A DNA stretch of 38,272 bases, from NCBI GenBank assembly GCA_002496355.1, contig DAJP01000019.1, forward strand, positions 1 through 38,272, read 5' to 3'. The position numbers were made by a program, and so were the translations under genes. Shown piece by piece: positions 8,387 through 17,338 of this stretch (the first letter of the stretch is position 1; every line of letters begins with the position of its first letter). The notes below the pieces were generated by a model. The model saw nothing but the letters and a program-made list of their open reading frames with translations, had not been told where the DNA came from and made no database searches. This stretch comes from Euryarchaeota archaeon UBA346 (GTDB lineage: Archaea; Thermoplasmatota; E2; DHVEG-1).

Positions 8387-9667
8387 TTAATGTCGACGTC
8401 GTATGAGTGGTTTTAACCATTTGAATTTTGTAGTCCCCGTCAGTAGTCGGTCGGTTTTAAACACCCATACAACGATACTGATGGTGACTAGAGCAAAAAC
8501 CGCGATATACACGATGCCGCCAATCACTAATGTATAGTCATGGAAAAGAAGCGCGCGTGGTGCCATCATCGGATGGGAGAATGGGATGGCGAATGTGAAG
8601 ATTTTTACTGCTATGGGGAGTGTTTCATAATCTGCGAACATGGTGATGAACATGGGGATCATCGCCAGCATCGTAATCGGGAAGGTGAGTGTCTGTGCAC
8701 TCTTATAATTTTTAGCAAAGGTCCCTAGAAGCATGCACAGCGATAAACCGGCGATGAGCGCAAGGAACAATGAAACACCAATCCAGATGAAATCTCCTGA
8801 CGTCAGAGCAAGGCCGTACGACGCAAGATTTACCCCCCCTGTCATTTGAAAACCAGAGAAATAAAACTGCATCCCAACCATGTAGATGACAGCAAGGATA
8901 AGACCAATGAACGCCGCGGCTATGATTTTCCCTGATACAATACTAGTTCGTTTAACGGGTAAGGTCAACAATGTCTCAAGGGTTTTATTCTCTTTTTCAA
9001 GAGCCATTGATGTGATGACAATGCTTCCTGCCATGATGATAATCATCATCATCACGATTGGGATCAGTAACGACTGGGACGACAACATCCCTGATATCGT
9101 GTTTGGTGAAATCCCGACGAACTCCCGATCCTTGAAATATGTCGTTTCAATCCGCTTGGTCGGTGATAGTACAAACGAAGCGTTTACCGAGGAATTCTGT
9201 GTGATGAGTTCTTTTGATATATTTGTGTTAATGTAAGCAATAAGGGATTCGACAGCACTTGATGAGATTGTATCCAGGAGTCCTGCGCCCTTCATGATCC
9301 AATAGATTTGCAGTGTCCCTTGTTGCCCCTTGATGATACGTTCGGTGAAATTCTTGGGGATAACGATAACCGCGACACCATTGTGTTCTGTGACGGCCTC
9401 TATTCCAGTTTTAAGATCAGATGCAGATGTTGAGTTGTACACTGTTTTTGCAGAGGTGTGCAGGAGTGTGGATGCAGCGATGCCTAAAGTGCTGTTATCC
9501 TCTGTTATTACCCCGATAGTCGGTGGTGCTGTTGACTGCTCTTGGATGCCTTGGATGCTATTTCCCATGGTTGCAAATATTAAGGCGACCAGGATAATTG
9601 GGACGAATGTCGCTGGCGTCAGTAACTCCCGAATCTCTTTTTTTGTAATATTTCCCAGTCCGCTCAT
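8387..9667 (-). CDS. ABC-2 type transporter permease
   Basis: 426 aa membrane subunit of an ABC exporter. One N-terminal TM segment (FVPIILVALIFATMG) is followed by a long extracytoplasmic domain (residues ~40-190), then about five TM segments (IPIVMMMIIIMAGSIVI, IIAAAFIGLILAVIYMVGM, IWIGVSLFLALIAGLSLCML, and two more). The EKENKTLETLLTLPVKRTSI coupling motif before the second membrane block is typical of NatB/ABC-2 sodium or drug exporter permeases. The start overlaps the ATPase stop by four bases (ATGA), so the two proteins are translationally coupled. Substrate unknown. Confidence 0.88.
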   Translation of the reverse strand: MSGLGNITKKEIRELLTPATFVPIILVALIFATMGNSIQGIQEQSTAPPTIGVITEDNSTLGIAASTLLHTSAKTVYNSTSASDLKTGIEAVTEHNGVAVIVIPKNFTERIIKGQQGTLQIYWIMKGAGLLDTISSSAVESLIAYINTNISKELITQNSSVNASFVLSPTKRIETTYFKDREFVGISPNTISGMLSSQSLLIPIVMMMIIIMAGSIVITSMALEKENKTLETLLTLPVKRTSIVSGKIIAAAFIGLILAVIYMVGMQFYFSGFQMTGGVNLASYGLALTSGDFIWIGVSLFLALIAGLSLCMLLGTFAKNYKSAQTLTFPITMLAMIPMFITMFADYETLPIAVKIFTFAIPFSHPMMAPRALLFHDYTLVIGGIVYIAVFALVTISIVVWVFKTDRLLTGTTKFKWLKPLIRRRH

Positions 9668-10380
9668 TCATGCACCGTCCGTATGAAGACTTCCTCGATG
9701 TTCCGTGCCTTATATTTCTCCATCAAGGTCTTTGGTTTTCCTTCTTCGACTATTTTCCCATCTGATATCAAAGCGATTCGGTCGCAGAGATACTCGACCT
9801 CCAGCATGTTATGAGAGGAGAGCAAGACAGTCGTACCTGATTGTGCTGTGGTCTTGACGAGTTTGCGTATCTCCTGGGCGTTGATGACATCAAGACCGGA
9901 GGTTGGTTCATCAAGGATGGCAAGCTTTGGATTGGTCATTAATGCTCTTCCGACCAGCAGTCGGCGCATCATTCCTTTACTGTAGGTATCTACCCGATCA
10001 TCGATACGTGTCCCCAGGTTCGTAATCTCGATCCCTTTTTTCACCATCCCTTGTACCTCTTTGGAGTCGAAGAAGTTCGCGATGAATTGAAGGTACGCTC
10101 TCCCGCTTAGATTCTTGTATGCACCAGCATCCTCAGGGAGATAACTAATGAGTTTTCTTATCTCACCAGCATGTTTACTCAGATCATGTCCTAAGATGGA
10201 AACCGACCCTCCATTGATGGACAGCAAGGTGGATAACACCCGTAATGTAGTCGTCTTGCCTGCGCCATTCGGACCGATGAGACCGAAGATCTCTCCTTCA
10301 TTGATTGAAAATGAGATTCCTTTCACGGCATCCTGTGAACCATATTTTTTCACAAGGTTTTTTACTTCAACTGCTGGCAT
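9664..10380 (-). CDS. ABC transporter ATP-binding protein
   Basis: 238-aa ATPase partner of the permease encoded next. It has Walker A GPNGAGKTT at residues 36-44, a signature loop YSKGMMRRL in place of LSGGQ, Walker B LAILDEPTSGLD and an H-loop SSHNM, the pattern of ABC-2/CcmA (NatA-like) ATPases. The open frame runs on to 10518, but family alignment starts at MPAVEVKNLVKKYG, so I place the start at 10380, with ggagtcg just upstream as a weak ribosome site. A ccttaaaagg element near 10408-10417 may serve as TATA box for this gene and, on the other strand, for the MFS gene. Confidence 0.9.
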   Translation of the reverse strand: MPAVEVKNLVKKYGSQDAVKGISFSINEGEIFGLIGPNGAGKTTTLRVLSTLLSINGGSVSILGHDLSKHAGEIRKLISYLPEDAGAYKNLSGRAYLQFIANFFDSKEVQGMVKKGIEITNLGTRIDDRVDTYSKGMMRRLLVGRALMTNPKLAILDEPTSGLDVINAQEIRKLVKTTAQSGTTVLLSSHNMLEVEYLCDRIALISDGKIVEEGKPKTLMEKYKARNIEEVFIRTVHE

Positions 10381-10494
10381 GGTTTCGACTCCGTGTATTT
10401 CTTTTTTCCTTTTAAGGTATTCCTTTCGCTCAACCGAAACCCTGAAACGAGAACAACGCATTCGTGGACCATCATCTTTCACCTGAGACATCCA

Positions 10495-11682
10495 ATGAAA
10501 AAGCAGTACTTTTTCCAAGGAATGGCCCGAAATATTATTATTGTCGGTTTTGTCAGTCTCTTTACTGATCTGTCCAGCCAGATGGTCTTCCCAGTCGTCC
10601 CCTTATTCTTGCTATCACTTGGTGCCAGCGCCTGGGTCGTAGGGCTTGTGGAAGGAGCAGCGGAGACCACCGCGTCTTTACTGAAGGTGTTCTCCGGATA
10701 TTGGTCTGATAAAATAAAACGACGAAAACCGTTTGTCTTTGCAGGATATGGGCTTTCTTCCCTCACAAAACCGCTCTTCGCATTTGCGCAAAGTTGGCCG
10801 TTTATCCTTTTTTTCCGGGTGATCGAACGCGTAGGAAAAGGAGTGAGGGACGCTCCACGAGACGCAATTATCGCAGAGTCAGTGGATGCATCGATCCGAG
10901 GAAAAGCATATGGGTTTCAACGGGCAATGGATGGCGTCGGTTCTTTTTCTGGTGCGATTATCGCAGTCATCCTCCTCCCATTATTTGGATATCGAGAACT
11001 CTTCCTAATCGCATTCTTCCCTGGTGTGCTTGGCGTCTTGTGTATCCTTTTCATTAAAGAAAAACGAAGCCAGATCGCTCCTCAGAAGCGACCGGCGACA
11101 CCGTTTCGAGTTAGTATGAAAAGATTGCCCCGGAATCTTCAAATATTTATTCTAATTTCCACTTTGTTTGCGCTTGCGAACTTCGGATATGCGTTTCTCA
11201 TCCTTAAGACAAAGAATATTGGATACTCTGATACTGACGCACTCATCCTGTATGTCTTATTTTATGTAATATACACCATATGTACCACCCCTGCAGGCAT
11301 ACTTTCCGATAGAGTGGGGAGAAAACCTGTCCTCGTGCTCGGATACATGATTTTTGCAGCAACCTCGGTGTGTCTGCTGTTTACCTCCGCTCTTCCCTTA
11401 TTGGTTTTTGTTTTTATTCTCTATGGGATTTTCTTTGGGTTTATCGATGGAGTGCAGCGGGCGTTTGTTGTAGATTTGGCACCCCCTGATCTGAAGGGTA
11501 CTGCTCTTGGAACGTTCCATACCGCGACTGGGTTGATCGCTTTACCTGCAGGTATTATAGCTGGCGCACTATGGGACACATTCTCCCCAGAAGCGACGTT
11601 TCTGTTCGCTCTTGTGCTCAGCCTCTGTGCTCTCCTGTTGTTTGTATTTGTAAAAAATACAAAACAAGGAAGTACAACTTAA
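10495..11682 (+). CDS. MFS transporter
   Basis: About 395 aa with 11-12 predicted membrane segments in two halves joined by the basic loop KEKRSQIAPQKRPATP. The first cytoplasmic loop carries the MFS signature variant GYWSDKIKRRKPF, and IERVGKGVRDAPRDA follows, which is typical of a family of MFS carriers usually annotated as multidrug or unknown-substrate exporters; the second-half loop has GILSDRVGRKPV. The open frame extends to 10393, but the residues before MKKQYFFQGMARN are unlike a transporter N-terminus, so I start at 10495. It is divergent from the ABC ATPase. Substrate cannot be inferred. Confidence 0.85.
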   Translation: MKKQYFFQGMARNIIIVGFVSLFTDLSSQMVFPVVPLFLLSLGASAWVVGLVEGAAETTASLLKVFSGYWSDKIKRRKPFVFAGYGLSSLTKPLFAFAQSWPFILFFRVIERVGKGVRDAPRDAIIAESVDASIRGKAYGFQRAMDGVGSFSGAIIAVILLPLFGYRELFLIAFFPGVLGVLCILFIKEKRSQIAPQKRPATPFRVSMKRLPRNLQIFILISTLFALANFGYAFLILKTKNIGYSDTDALILYVLFYVIYTICTTPAGILSDRVGRKPVLVLGYMIFAATSVCLLFTSALPLLVFVFILYGIFFGFIDGVQRAFVVDLAPPDLKGTALGTFHTATGLIALPAGIIAGALWDTFSPEATFLFALVLSLCALLLFVFVKNTKQGSTT

Positions 11683-11730
11683 TAGGGAGAATATCATTAG
11701 TTCTCTCTGAGGAACAAATCTTTAATTAAC

Positions 11731-12477
11731 GTGAATCAGTTTACCTCCCTGTGGGGTACTGTGTTGAAACAGGTCGAGATATCTCGGGATAAAATTGGTT
11801 TTTTAAAATCACTTGACACCGAAGAGTTCATGGAGAAGGAAGAAGATGAAGTCCGTAGATACGCTCAGCGAACCATCCAAGAGCTGATCGAGCTTGGGAA
11901 TCAAGCGACCGCTGATCTTTTGGAGCTTCTTCAGTCTGAATTTACTTGGAGCTGTTATTTTGCCTTGACGATCTTTCGTGAAACAAAAGACCCACAGGCG
12001 GTTACCGCTCTTATCGCGTTTTTAAAAAGAGAATCTGACGATGCAATGGCAAATGAAGAAGCAATGTTTGCGCTACAGGATATCGGTGACCCATCGATTA
12101 CCCCCCTCATCGAGGAGCTTGACGAGGCGTTTAATAATAAAAAATACAACTCATATCTGGTGGGTGGATTGACTGGGATACTGGGGCCAGAATCGTACGA
12201 GTTCATGGTGAAGATCACCAAGGATTTTATCGGCAAACCATGGCGGTACAAAGGATGGTTCCGCATTGAGGATTTCACCTATAATTTTGTGAAGCAAGGA
12301 CGGTCCGATGCGATCCCCTTACTTCAGCAGATCCTTGAGATGAAGAATCTCACGAGTAGCGAAAAGCACGAGCTTGAGGAAACCATCAGAGCAATTCAGG
12401 ATCCCGCGGGGTATGAAAAGGAAATCGAGAAAATCGAAGAAGAGATCCTAGATGCTACCAATCCCCCGGATGTGTAA
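11731..12477 (+). CDS. HEAT-repeat-like helical protein
   Basis: 248 aa, GTG start. The sequence is a series of amphipathic helix pairs (AQRTIQELIELGNQATADLLELL, DPQAVTALIAFLKRE, AMFALQDIGDPSITPLIEEL, RSDAIPLLQQILEM), the pattern of PBS-lyase/HEAT repeats that form protein-binding solenoids. There is no signal peptide or TM segment, so it is probably a cytoplasmic adaptor. The C-terminus is very acidic (EKEIEKIEEEILDATNPP). Ribosome site unclear; a gagg at 11709-11712 is rather far from the GTG. No specific function can be assigned. The uppS-like gene follows 66 bases later in the same direction. Confidence 0.65.
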   Translation: MNQFTSLWGTVLKQVEISRDKIGFLKSLDTEEFMEKEEDEVRRYAQRTIQELIELGNQATADLLELLQSEFTWSCYFALTIFRETKDPQAVTALIAFLKRESDDAMANEEAMFALQDIGDPSITPLIEELDEAFNNKKYNSYLVGGLTGILGPESYEFMVKITKDFIGKPWRYKGWFRIEDFTYNFVKQGRSDAIPLLQQILEMKNLTSSEKHELEETIRAIQDPAGYEKEIEKIEEEILDATNPPDV

Positions 12478-12543
12478 ACGAAGAGAAGACAACCTGGGTA
12501 AGAATCTGGTGGCTCAAGATGGGACATCTATTATAATTTTATA

Positions 12544-13500
12544 TTGAGAAGAATATTATCAGTAACTCTATATATTGGCAACGATATTGATTTATCTGGA
12601 GGGAACCGTATCAGTTCTCAAAAACCAACGCTCAGAATCCTTGCTGGAAAGAAGATTGATGAGTGGGAGAAGTATGTCCTTCAGACATCGACCGGTCAAA
12701 GGATTCTTACGGCGTTCTACCGTTCCTCCCTGTATCATTTTTTTTCCTTGAAAGTCAACGAGTTTCTCGATGTCAAGCTCATTGAGGAGGTACGGAAGCA
12801 TCCGCTTCCGAGACATATTGCGATCATCATGGATGGGAACCGCAGATTCGCAAAGGAGCTGGGGTTATCCTGGGAAGCAGGTCATATCTTCGGTAAAGAG
12901 AAAATCGAAGAGGTGTTGGACTGGTGTTTCGACCTTGGTATACGAGTCCTGACGGTGTATGCGTTCTCTACTGAGAATTTCAAACGAAGTGAAAAAGAGG
13001 TCAAGACCTTGATGACCCTGCTGAAGCAGGAGCTGGATTTAGCGAAGGAAGACTCACGGATTCATAAGAATAAGGTCCGCATCCGGATCATTGGAAAGCT
13101 GGACTCCCTGCCTAAGGACATTCAACAGTCTGCTCAATCCATCATGGAGTTGACCCAATCGTATAAAACCTATCAACTGAACATCGCACTCGCATATGGG
13201 GGTCGAGAGGAGATCATCCAGGCGATCCAGCGGATGGGCAGTGACATTAAAAAAGGGAAACTCAAAGTAAAGGATATTTCCCAGAACACGGTCTCTTCCT
13301 ATCTGTATACGAGTGGGTTACCGGACCCGGATCTCATCCTTCGAACCTCTGGAGAAGAACGTATCTCGAACTTTCTGCTCTGGCAGCTGGCGTACTCTGA
13401 GCTGTATTTCTGTGACGTATATTGGCCTGCGCTTCAAAAACGGGATTTCTTACTTGCTATCCGGACCTATCAACGGAGGAAACGACGGTACGGGAAATAA
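12544..13500 (+). CDS. uppS: cis-Prenyl diphosphate synthase (undecaprenyl diphosphate synthase family)
   Basis: Adds isoprene units in cis to make the long polyprenyl diphosphate carrier (in archaea the lipid carrier for glycosylation). The catalytic loop HIAIIMDGNRRFAKELG, the AGHIFGKEKI helix, YAFSTENFKRS and the C-terminal DLILRTSGEERISNFLLWQLAYSELYF are complete. The maximal frame (TTG at 12544, 318 aa) carries an unusually long N-terminus: the catalytic loop comes near residue 100 instead of about 30-40. No in-frame ATG exists before the core. A good ribosome site, ggaggg at 12598-12603, lies six bases before an ATC codon at 12610; the true start is unresolved. Function certain, 5' end not. 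Confidence 0.9.
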   Translation: MRRILSVTLYIGNDIDLSGGNRISSQKPTLRILAGKKIDEWEKYVLQTSTGQRILTAFYRSSLYHFFSLKVNEFLDVKLIEEVRKHPLPRHIAIIMDGNRRFAKELGLSWEAGHIFGKEKIEEVLDWCFDLGIRVLTVYAFSTENFKRSEKEVKTLMTLLKQELDLAKEDSRIHKNKVRIRIIGKLDSLPKDIQQSAQSIMELTQSYKTYQLNIALAYGGREEIIQAIQRMGSDIKKGKLKVKDISQNTVSSYLYTSGLPDPDLILRTSGEERISNFLLWQLAYSELYFCDVYWPALQKRDFLLAIRTYQRRKRRYGK

Positions 13501-13506
13501 ATAAGG

Positions 13507-13806
13507 TCATTGTTCTTCGTTTGTTTCTTCGGTGTCGATCAGGGATTCATCATTCTCTATTTCTTCTGCGATCTTTGAGAGTTTTGAGAACTGACAAGAG
13601 AAGAAATACGAGATGAGCCCCAAACCGATACAAAGGATGGAGAAAGCAAGGATGGTGCCGTTCAGATCCTCATTCAGGTTTAAGGGATTGGCCACGAGTT
13701 CAATGATGTATAGAATGAGGAGGATGCCTCCAAGCAGAAGGAACAATTTACTGAAGAACCCTGTTTTTAGATCATTATGCGCTGAAAAAATATGTTTCTT
13801 AACCAT
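13507..13806 (-). CDS. Two-TM membrane protein encoded after prefoldin beta
   Basis: 99 aa counted from MVKKHIFSAHNDLKTG. Two hydrophobic spans (about 19-38, LFLLLGGILLILYIIELV, and 54-73, ILAFSILCIGLGLISYFF) are followed by an acidic tail (IENDESLIDTEETNEEQ). The ATG at 13806 overlaps the end of the prefoldin gene (ATGGTTAA), which favours this start over the Met six codons upstream and implies translational coupling. In many archaea another small protein follows prefoldin beta; this one is not recognisable to me. It converges on uppS with a six-base gap. Confidence 0.6.
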   Translation of the reverse strand: MVKKHIFSAHNDLKTGFFSKLFLLLGGILLILYIIELVANPLNLNEDLNGTILAFSILCIGLGLISYFFSCQFSKLSKIAEEIENDESLIDTEETNEEQ

Positions 13807-14176
13807 TAAGTGGTCCTGTTCCACCGGCGAGTTTCAAGGAACTTTCTACTTTGCTTTGCAACTCGGTGAGCCGTTCTCTGCTTCGTCCTTCTTGTTTTTC
13901 CAAGGTTGTTTTCCGTAACTCTAGGGATTCTTTTGTGGAGGCCAATTCTTTTTTTATGTCACTTTTCCCTTTCGTCTTAATGAGTAAGGCACCGATACTT
14001 TTGTAGATGGGTGTTTTTTCAGTCACCGCTTCGATTTCCTTTAAAGCTTCCTCTGTTTCTTTCAGTTGGATCTCCACCTGTTGTCGTTGTTGTGAGATCA
14101 TTTGAAGCTGTGCTCGCGCTTGTTGTAATCTGTTGATTTGATCCTGTAGTTGTGGAGATATTTCTTCACCTGACAT
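13799..14176 (-). CDS. pfdB: Prefoldin subunit beta
   Basis: Subunit of the hexameric (alpha2-beta4) prefoldin chaperone that passes unfolded proteins to the thermosome. 125 aa, normal length. Two long coiled coils (residues ~8-48 and ~78-115; LQDQINRLQQARAQLQMISQQRQQVEIQLKE ...) flank the beta-hairpin region TPIYKSIGALLIKTKGKSDI, which is diagnostic of beta-type prefoldin. A strong aaaggag ribosome site precedes the ATG. A 10-bp inverted repeat at 14238-14262 falls about where its transcription would begin and may control it. Confidence 0.93.
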   Translation of the reverse strand: MSGEEISPQLQDQINRLQQARAQLQMISQQRQQVEIQLKETEEALKEIEAVTEKTPIYKSIGALLIKTKGKSDIKKELASTKESLELRKTTLEKQEGRSRERLTELQSKVESSLKLAGGTGPLNG

Positions 14177-14237
14177 GCTGTTTTTCTCCTTTTCTGGGTG
14201 GTAATAATCGTCTCCTTCTTAAACGTATTCATTCTCC

Positions 14238-14262
14238 AGGTGTTTTTTCCGTAAAAACACCT
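14238..14262. repeat. Perfect 10-bp inverted repeat between prefoldin beta and the C25 gene
   Basis: AGGTGTTTTT (14238-14247) and AAAAACACCT (14253-14262) are exact reverse complements separated by five bases. A TATA-like tattaata on the minus strand near 14270-14278 would put the prefoldin transcription start at about 14248, inside the repeat. It could be a protein-binding operator or a short leader hairpin. No other copy was noticed in the window. Confidence 0.6.
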
Positions 14263-14284
14263 CTCCTATTAATAATAGAAACTA

Positions 14285-14292
14285 TTATATAG
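14285..14292 (+). promoter_or_regulatory. TATA box for the C25 peptidase gene
   Basis: ttatatag lies about 62 bases before the ATG and predicts a start near 14314 and a leader of about 33 bases holding ggagg at 14334-14338. A second candidate, aaatatac (14301-14308), would shorten the leader. Confidence 0.45.
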
Positions 14293-14346
14293 AATGTTGT
14301 AAATATACAAAGACACATATTATTATCCTTACTGGAGGATTAAATC

Positions 14347-17292
14347 ATGATGAAGAACGATAAAATCATCGTAGTCGTCGGAGTAGCTATCCTTATTTTT
14401 GCTGCAGTTGGAGTGTATTATTGGGTTCCACAAAAAGTAACGGCAGAATCAGTGAAAACAAACGATTTCCTTGATATCACCGGTGATCTTAAAGACATGC
14501 CTGATTCTATCACTGTATCTTCTTCAGATCCTTTTTATCCACTCATCGCAACACCATTAGCGGTGAATTATGATGAATCGGGTGAGCAGACGATTATCCC
14601 ACTCTACGTCATGGATTATAACAACCCATCAACCGCCGTCATCCGACTACAAGAACAATTAGACCGCAATAGTAATGTCGAAATGATTAAAGATTCAGAA
14701 TCCGTAAAAAACGCATCCTTACGGATTGCAACGACCTACTGGGACAGCAGCCAGGCTGCCTTAATCATCGAAGACGACGAACAAGGATATACCTTAGGAG
14801 TCATCGCAACACCGATTGCTTCGTATCTAAGAATACCTGTGATCATCACAGATGAAATAGATGCAGATGTGACTCGTGTTCTGAACGACCTTGGTGTTAA
14901 AAAAACCATTATCTGCGGAAGGAATCTCAAAGGGTTTGGTTCTGTGTTAAAATTCAATTCAGTCGAAGAGATCGCAGAGGCATCCATCGTAGTCGTTGAA
15001 CAAAAACTGAAACATGAAATCGATTATATCACGTTAACAAATCCTATTGATGCATGGCCGCCACAGGTGTTAGACAGCAAGGAGTTCATCTTTGGACCGA
15101 CCACGATTCCCACAGGTTCACAGAGCCAGCTTGTAAAAGCGCTCCGTGGAATGATCACCGGGAAAGGATCTGCCGTTTGGACCTTCACAATCCCTGAGGA
15201 TTACAAATATGCATTGGTCAAATTCGAAGGAGTGAATCATGATGCTGAAAATTGTGATGATATGGGTGATGCTGTCACCTTCACCATGGGTCCTAATTTA
15301 GATGAGCTCCCCGCTAGTTTACAAAAATTCGAGATTGCCCCAGGTTCTACCGCTTCAGGTGGTATCGCTGAAAGAGATGAAAGCGGCAATATCATCAAAG
15401 ATGTTCTATATTCTGAATCCGTTGTTTACGGCCGAGGCGGTGTCGAATATACAATTACTGCTGCTGGGAGCTGGTTAGTTAAAAAACAAGGTGAAGTATC
15501 TGTCCGGGTGGTTGTCGAAAAACTCGAAGACCCTGTGTATCCGATGATGAAAAACCTCTCATCGGTGGCACCCTATCTCACTGCCTATCATCAAGGTATT
15601 CTCTATGGGAAACCTGAGTTTGCGTTCACCGCTGATGATGATAGAATCACCGACGGTGGAGATACCTGTCCTGGTCTCTACGTGGGTGGAAAAAACCCGA
15701 AACTAGCCCCCATCTCAAATAAACATTTTTTCGATGAGATCCATGATCCATTGAATACCCTGCTAGCCTATATTGCTGGTATTCAAATGAATGATACGCG
15801 AGACCTCAAAACCTTACGGGATTACTATGCAAAAAAACCAGTATATATAGCATTAGTTGGTGATGCGACTGTTCTTCCGAATTATTTTTATCAAAATGAG
15901 GCGGAGCCTCTCGGGGACATCGATGGTGATGGTACGGATGATACTCCCTACTATGCCGGTGGTGGAACTCCCAGTGATGTACTCTATGGGAACATCGACC
16001 CGAAACAGTACGACTGGTCGAACATCGCGAACGACATCTATAGCGAAACCGAGGAGAAATATCCCTTTATAGAAAACATCGTGGGTCGGATCACCGGATG
16101 GGATTCACAGGATGCAGATGCATTGATCCTCAAAAGCGTGTACTATAATGATCTGACGAGCAAACGGGATACATGGAAAAACAACTTCGGTCTCCTTGTT
16201 GGGGGCGGTCAGGACTTCCAAAAACCATTAATCAGATACCTCATCTTCGGTGATATCCTGAAAATGATAAAACGCGGCGAACCCATGAAAGCGTTCACTG
16301 GGTACGCGGAGATGACCTATAAACGTGCTTCTCTTAAGGTTGTAGAACCCTTAGGGTTCAACCTGCAGGGTGCGCTATATGAGGAAGGGATGGTGAAAGG
16401 GCTCAGCGAGAACACCTTATCTGAAATTAAGAGCAGCAACCTCTTGAACAGGGCTCTCTTCGAAAAATGGCAGGTGCGAAGGATCGCCGGGGAAGGTAAA
16501 GTGAAAGGCACGGAGATTTTCGAATCCAGCAACTATTTGTTTGTGAATGGTCATGGGAACCAATATTTATTTGGTGTCGCCGGAAACGATATCGTCGCAT
16601 CAGGTCTTGGTGGCCCACTCGTGAAGGCAATGCTTACGCAGACGCTGGTCCCGATCGCTGGTGGTTTCGTCGGACCTGGAGGGGATCTAGCCGCCCTCGG
16701 TGATTATTGCACTCGGACTGTTTCGAATATGAATCTTGGTCCTTCCTTTATGTGGTTGGAAAGCTGCATCTGCGGAAAACTCGATGGACAATACTCACGA
16801 TCAAATATCGGTCAATCCTTGTTACATGCAGGAATCGCTTCTCTGATTGCCTCACCGACTGGATCAAACATCGGTGGTGGGTATCTTGAACCGAAAAAGA
16901 CAAAATACGATTTGCCACTGCAGACCTACTTCAAATACATCAAAGCGGAAGGTCAATGGAAACGAGGGAATTTCCCTGATGCGCACTTCGGAGAGAAGAT
17001 CTACGAGGATACCTGTTCAAATCTGGAGAAATTCAACTACAGCGTGGGATTGGCTCTGAGGAACGCGAAGAACAGTTATTTGAAAGCAGATGCCCCCTGG
17101 CTGCTCTGGTGGTCACCACCACTGGATATTTCCACGGGGGGTCTCCTAGTAGACCAAGCTGATTTATACAGGACGACCGCCTCAAAAGGCCTCAGCCCGA
17201 TGCTGGAATCTAAATACGTCAGCTTCCAGGAGTATATCCTCTACGGTGACCCCGCGTTCAACCCGTACGAACCCTGTAACGAAGGAAAGTAA
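14347..17292 (+). CDS. Gingipain-like (peptidase C25 family) exported protein
   Basis: 981 aa, one N-terminal hydrophobic segment (residues ~7-25, IVVVGVAILIFAAVGVYYW) acting as signal anchor or uncleaved signal. Residues ~130-215 (AALIIEDDEQGYTLGVIATPIASYL ... VIITDEIDADVTRVLNDLGVKKTIICG) resemble the cell-wall-binding-repeat-2 type of fold. From ~470 it has C25 features: YIALVGDATVLPNYF, an aspartate-rich DIDGDGTDDTP loop that may bind calcium, VGRITGW, the proposed catalytic His in VNGHGNQ (H736), and the Cys in LESCICG (C807 or C809). No C-terminal TM or sorting signal is evident. Gingipain-type peptidases are known in uncultured sediment archaea thought to degrade proteins. Cysteine peptidase activity is inferred; start secured by ggagg nine bases upstream. 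Confidence 0.78.
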   Translation: MMKNDKIIVVVGVAILIFAAVGVYYWVPQKVTAESVKTNDFLDITGDLKDMPDSITVSSSDPFYPLIATPLAVNYDESGEQTIIPLYVMDYNNPSTAVIRLQEQLDRNSNVEMIKDSESVKNASLRIATTYWDSSQAALIIEDDEQGYTLGVIATPIASYLRIPVIITDEIDADVTRVLNDLGVKKTIICGRNLKGFGSVLKFNSVEEIAEASIVVVEQKLKHEIDYITLTNPIDAWPPQVLDSKEFIFGPTTIPTGSQSQLVKALRGMITGKGSAVWTFTIPEDYKYALVKFEGVNHDAENCDDMGDAVTFTMGPNLDELPASLQKFEIAPGSTASGGIAERDESGNIIKDVLYSESVVYGRGGVEYTITAAGSWLVKKQGEVSVRVVVEKLEDPVYPMMKNLSSVAPYLTAYHQGILYGKPEFAFTADDDRITDGGDTCPGLYVGGKNPKLAPISNKHFFDEIHDPLNTLLAYIAGIQMNDTRDLKTLRDYYAKKPVYIALVGDATVLPNYFYQNEAEPLGDIDGDGTDDTPYYAGGGTPSDVLYGNIDPKQYDWSNIANDIYSETEEKYPFIENIVGRITGWDSQDADALILKSVYYNDLTSKRDTWKNNFGLLVGGGQDFQKPLIRYLIFGDILKMIKRGEPMKAFTGYAEMTYKRASLKVVEPLGFNLQGALYEEGMVKGLSENTLSEIKSSNLLNRALFEKWQVRRIAGEGKVKGTEIFESSNYLFVNGHGNQYLFGVAGNDIVASGLGGPLVKAMLTQTLVPIAGGFVGPGGDLAALGDYCTRTVSNMNLGPSFMWLESCICGKLDGQYSRSNIGQSLLHAGIASLIASPTGSNIGGGYLEPKKTKYDLPLQTYFKYIKAEGQWKRGNFPDAHFGEKIYEDTCSNLEKFNYSVGLALRNAKNSYLKADAPWLLWWSPPLDISTGGLLVDQADLYRTTASKGLSPMLESKYVSFQEYILYGDPAFNPYEPCNEGK

Positions 17293-17315
17293 GCTGTTCC
17301 TTCTCTTCTCATATT

Positions 17316-17332
17316 CTTTTTTCTGAAAAAAC
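17316..17332. terminator. Bidirectional T6/A6 terminator between convergent genes
   Basis: T6 at 17317-17322 and A6 at 17326-17331, separated by ctg, form a near-perfect palindrome in the 46-base gap between the C25 gene and tyrS. Each strand reads a U6 tract shortly after its stop codon, as expected for archaeal termination in both directions. Confidence 0.5.
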
Positions 17333-17338
17333 TTGTCG

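Noticed and set aside
9030..9062. atgatgataatcatcatcatc low-complexity repeat.
   Set aside because: It encodes the MMMIII stretch of a permease TM helix; no separate element is needed to explain it.
10381..10518. 46-residue N-terminal extension of the ABC ATPase frame.
   Set aside because: It is basic, unlike any ATPase N-terminus, and would overlap the divergent MFS start region; the ATPase aligns from MPAVEVKNLV.
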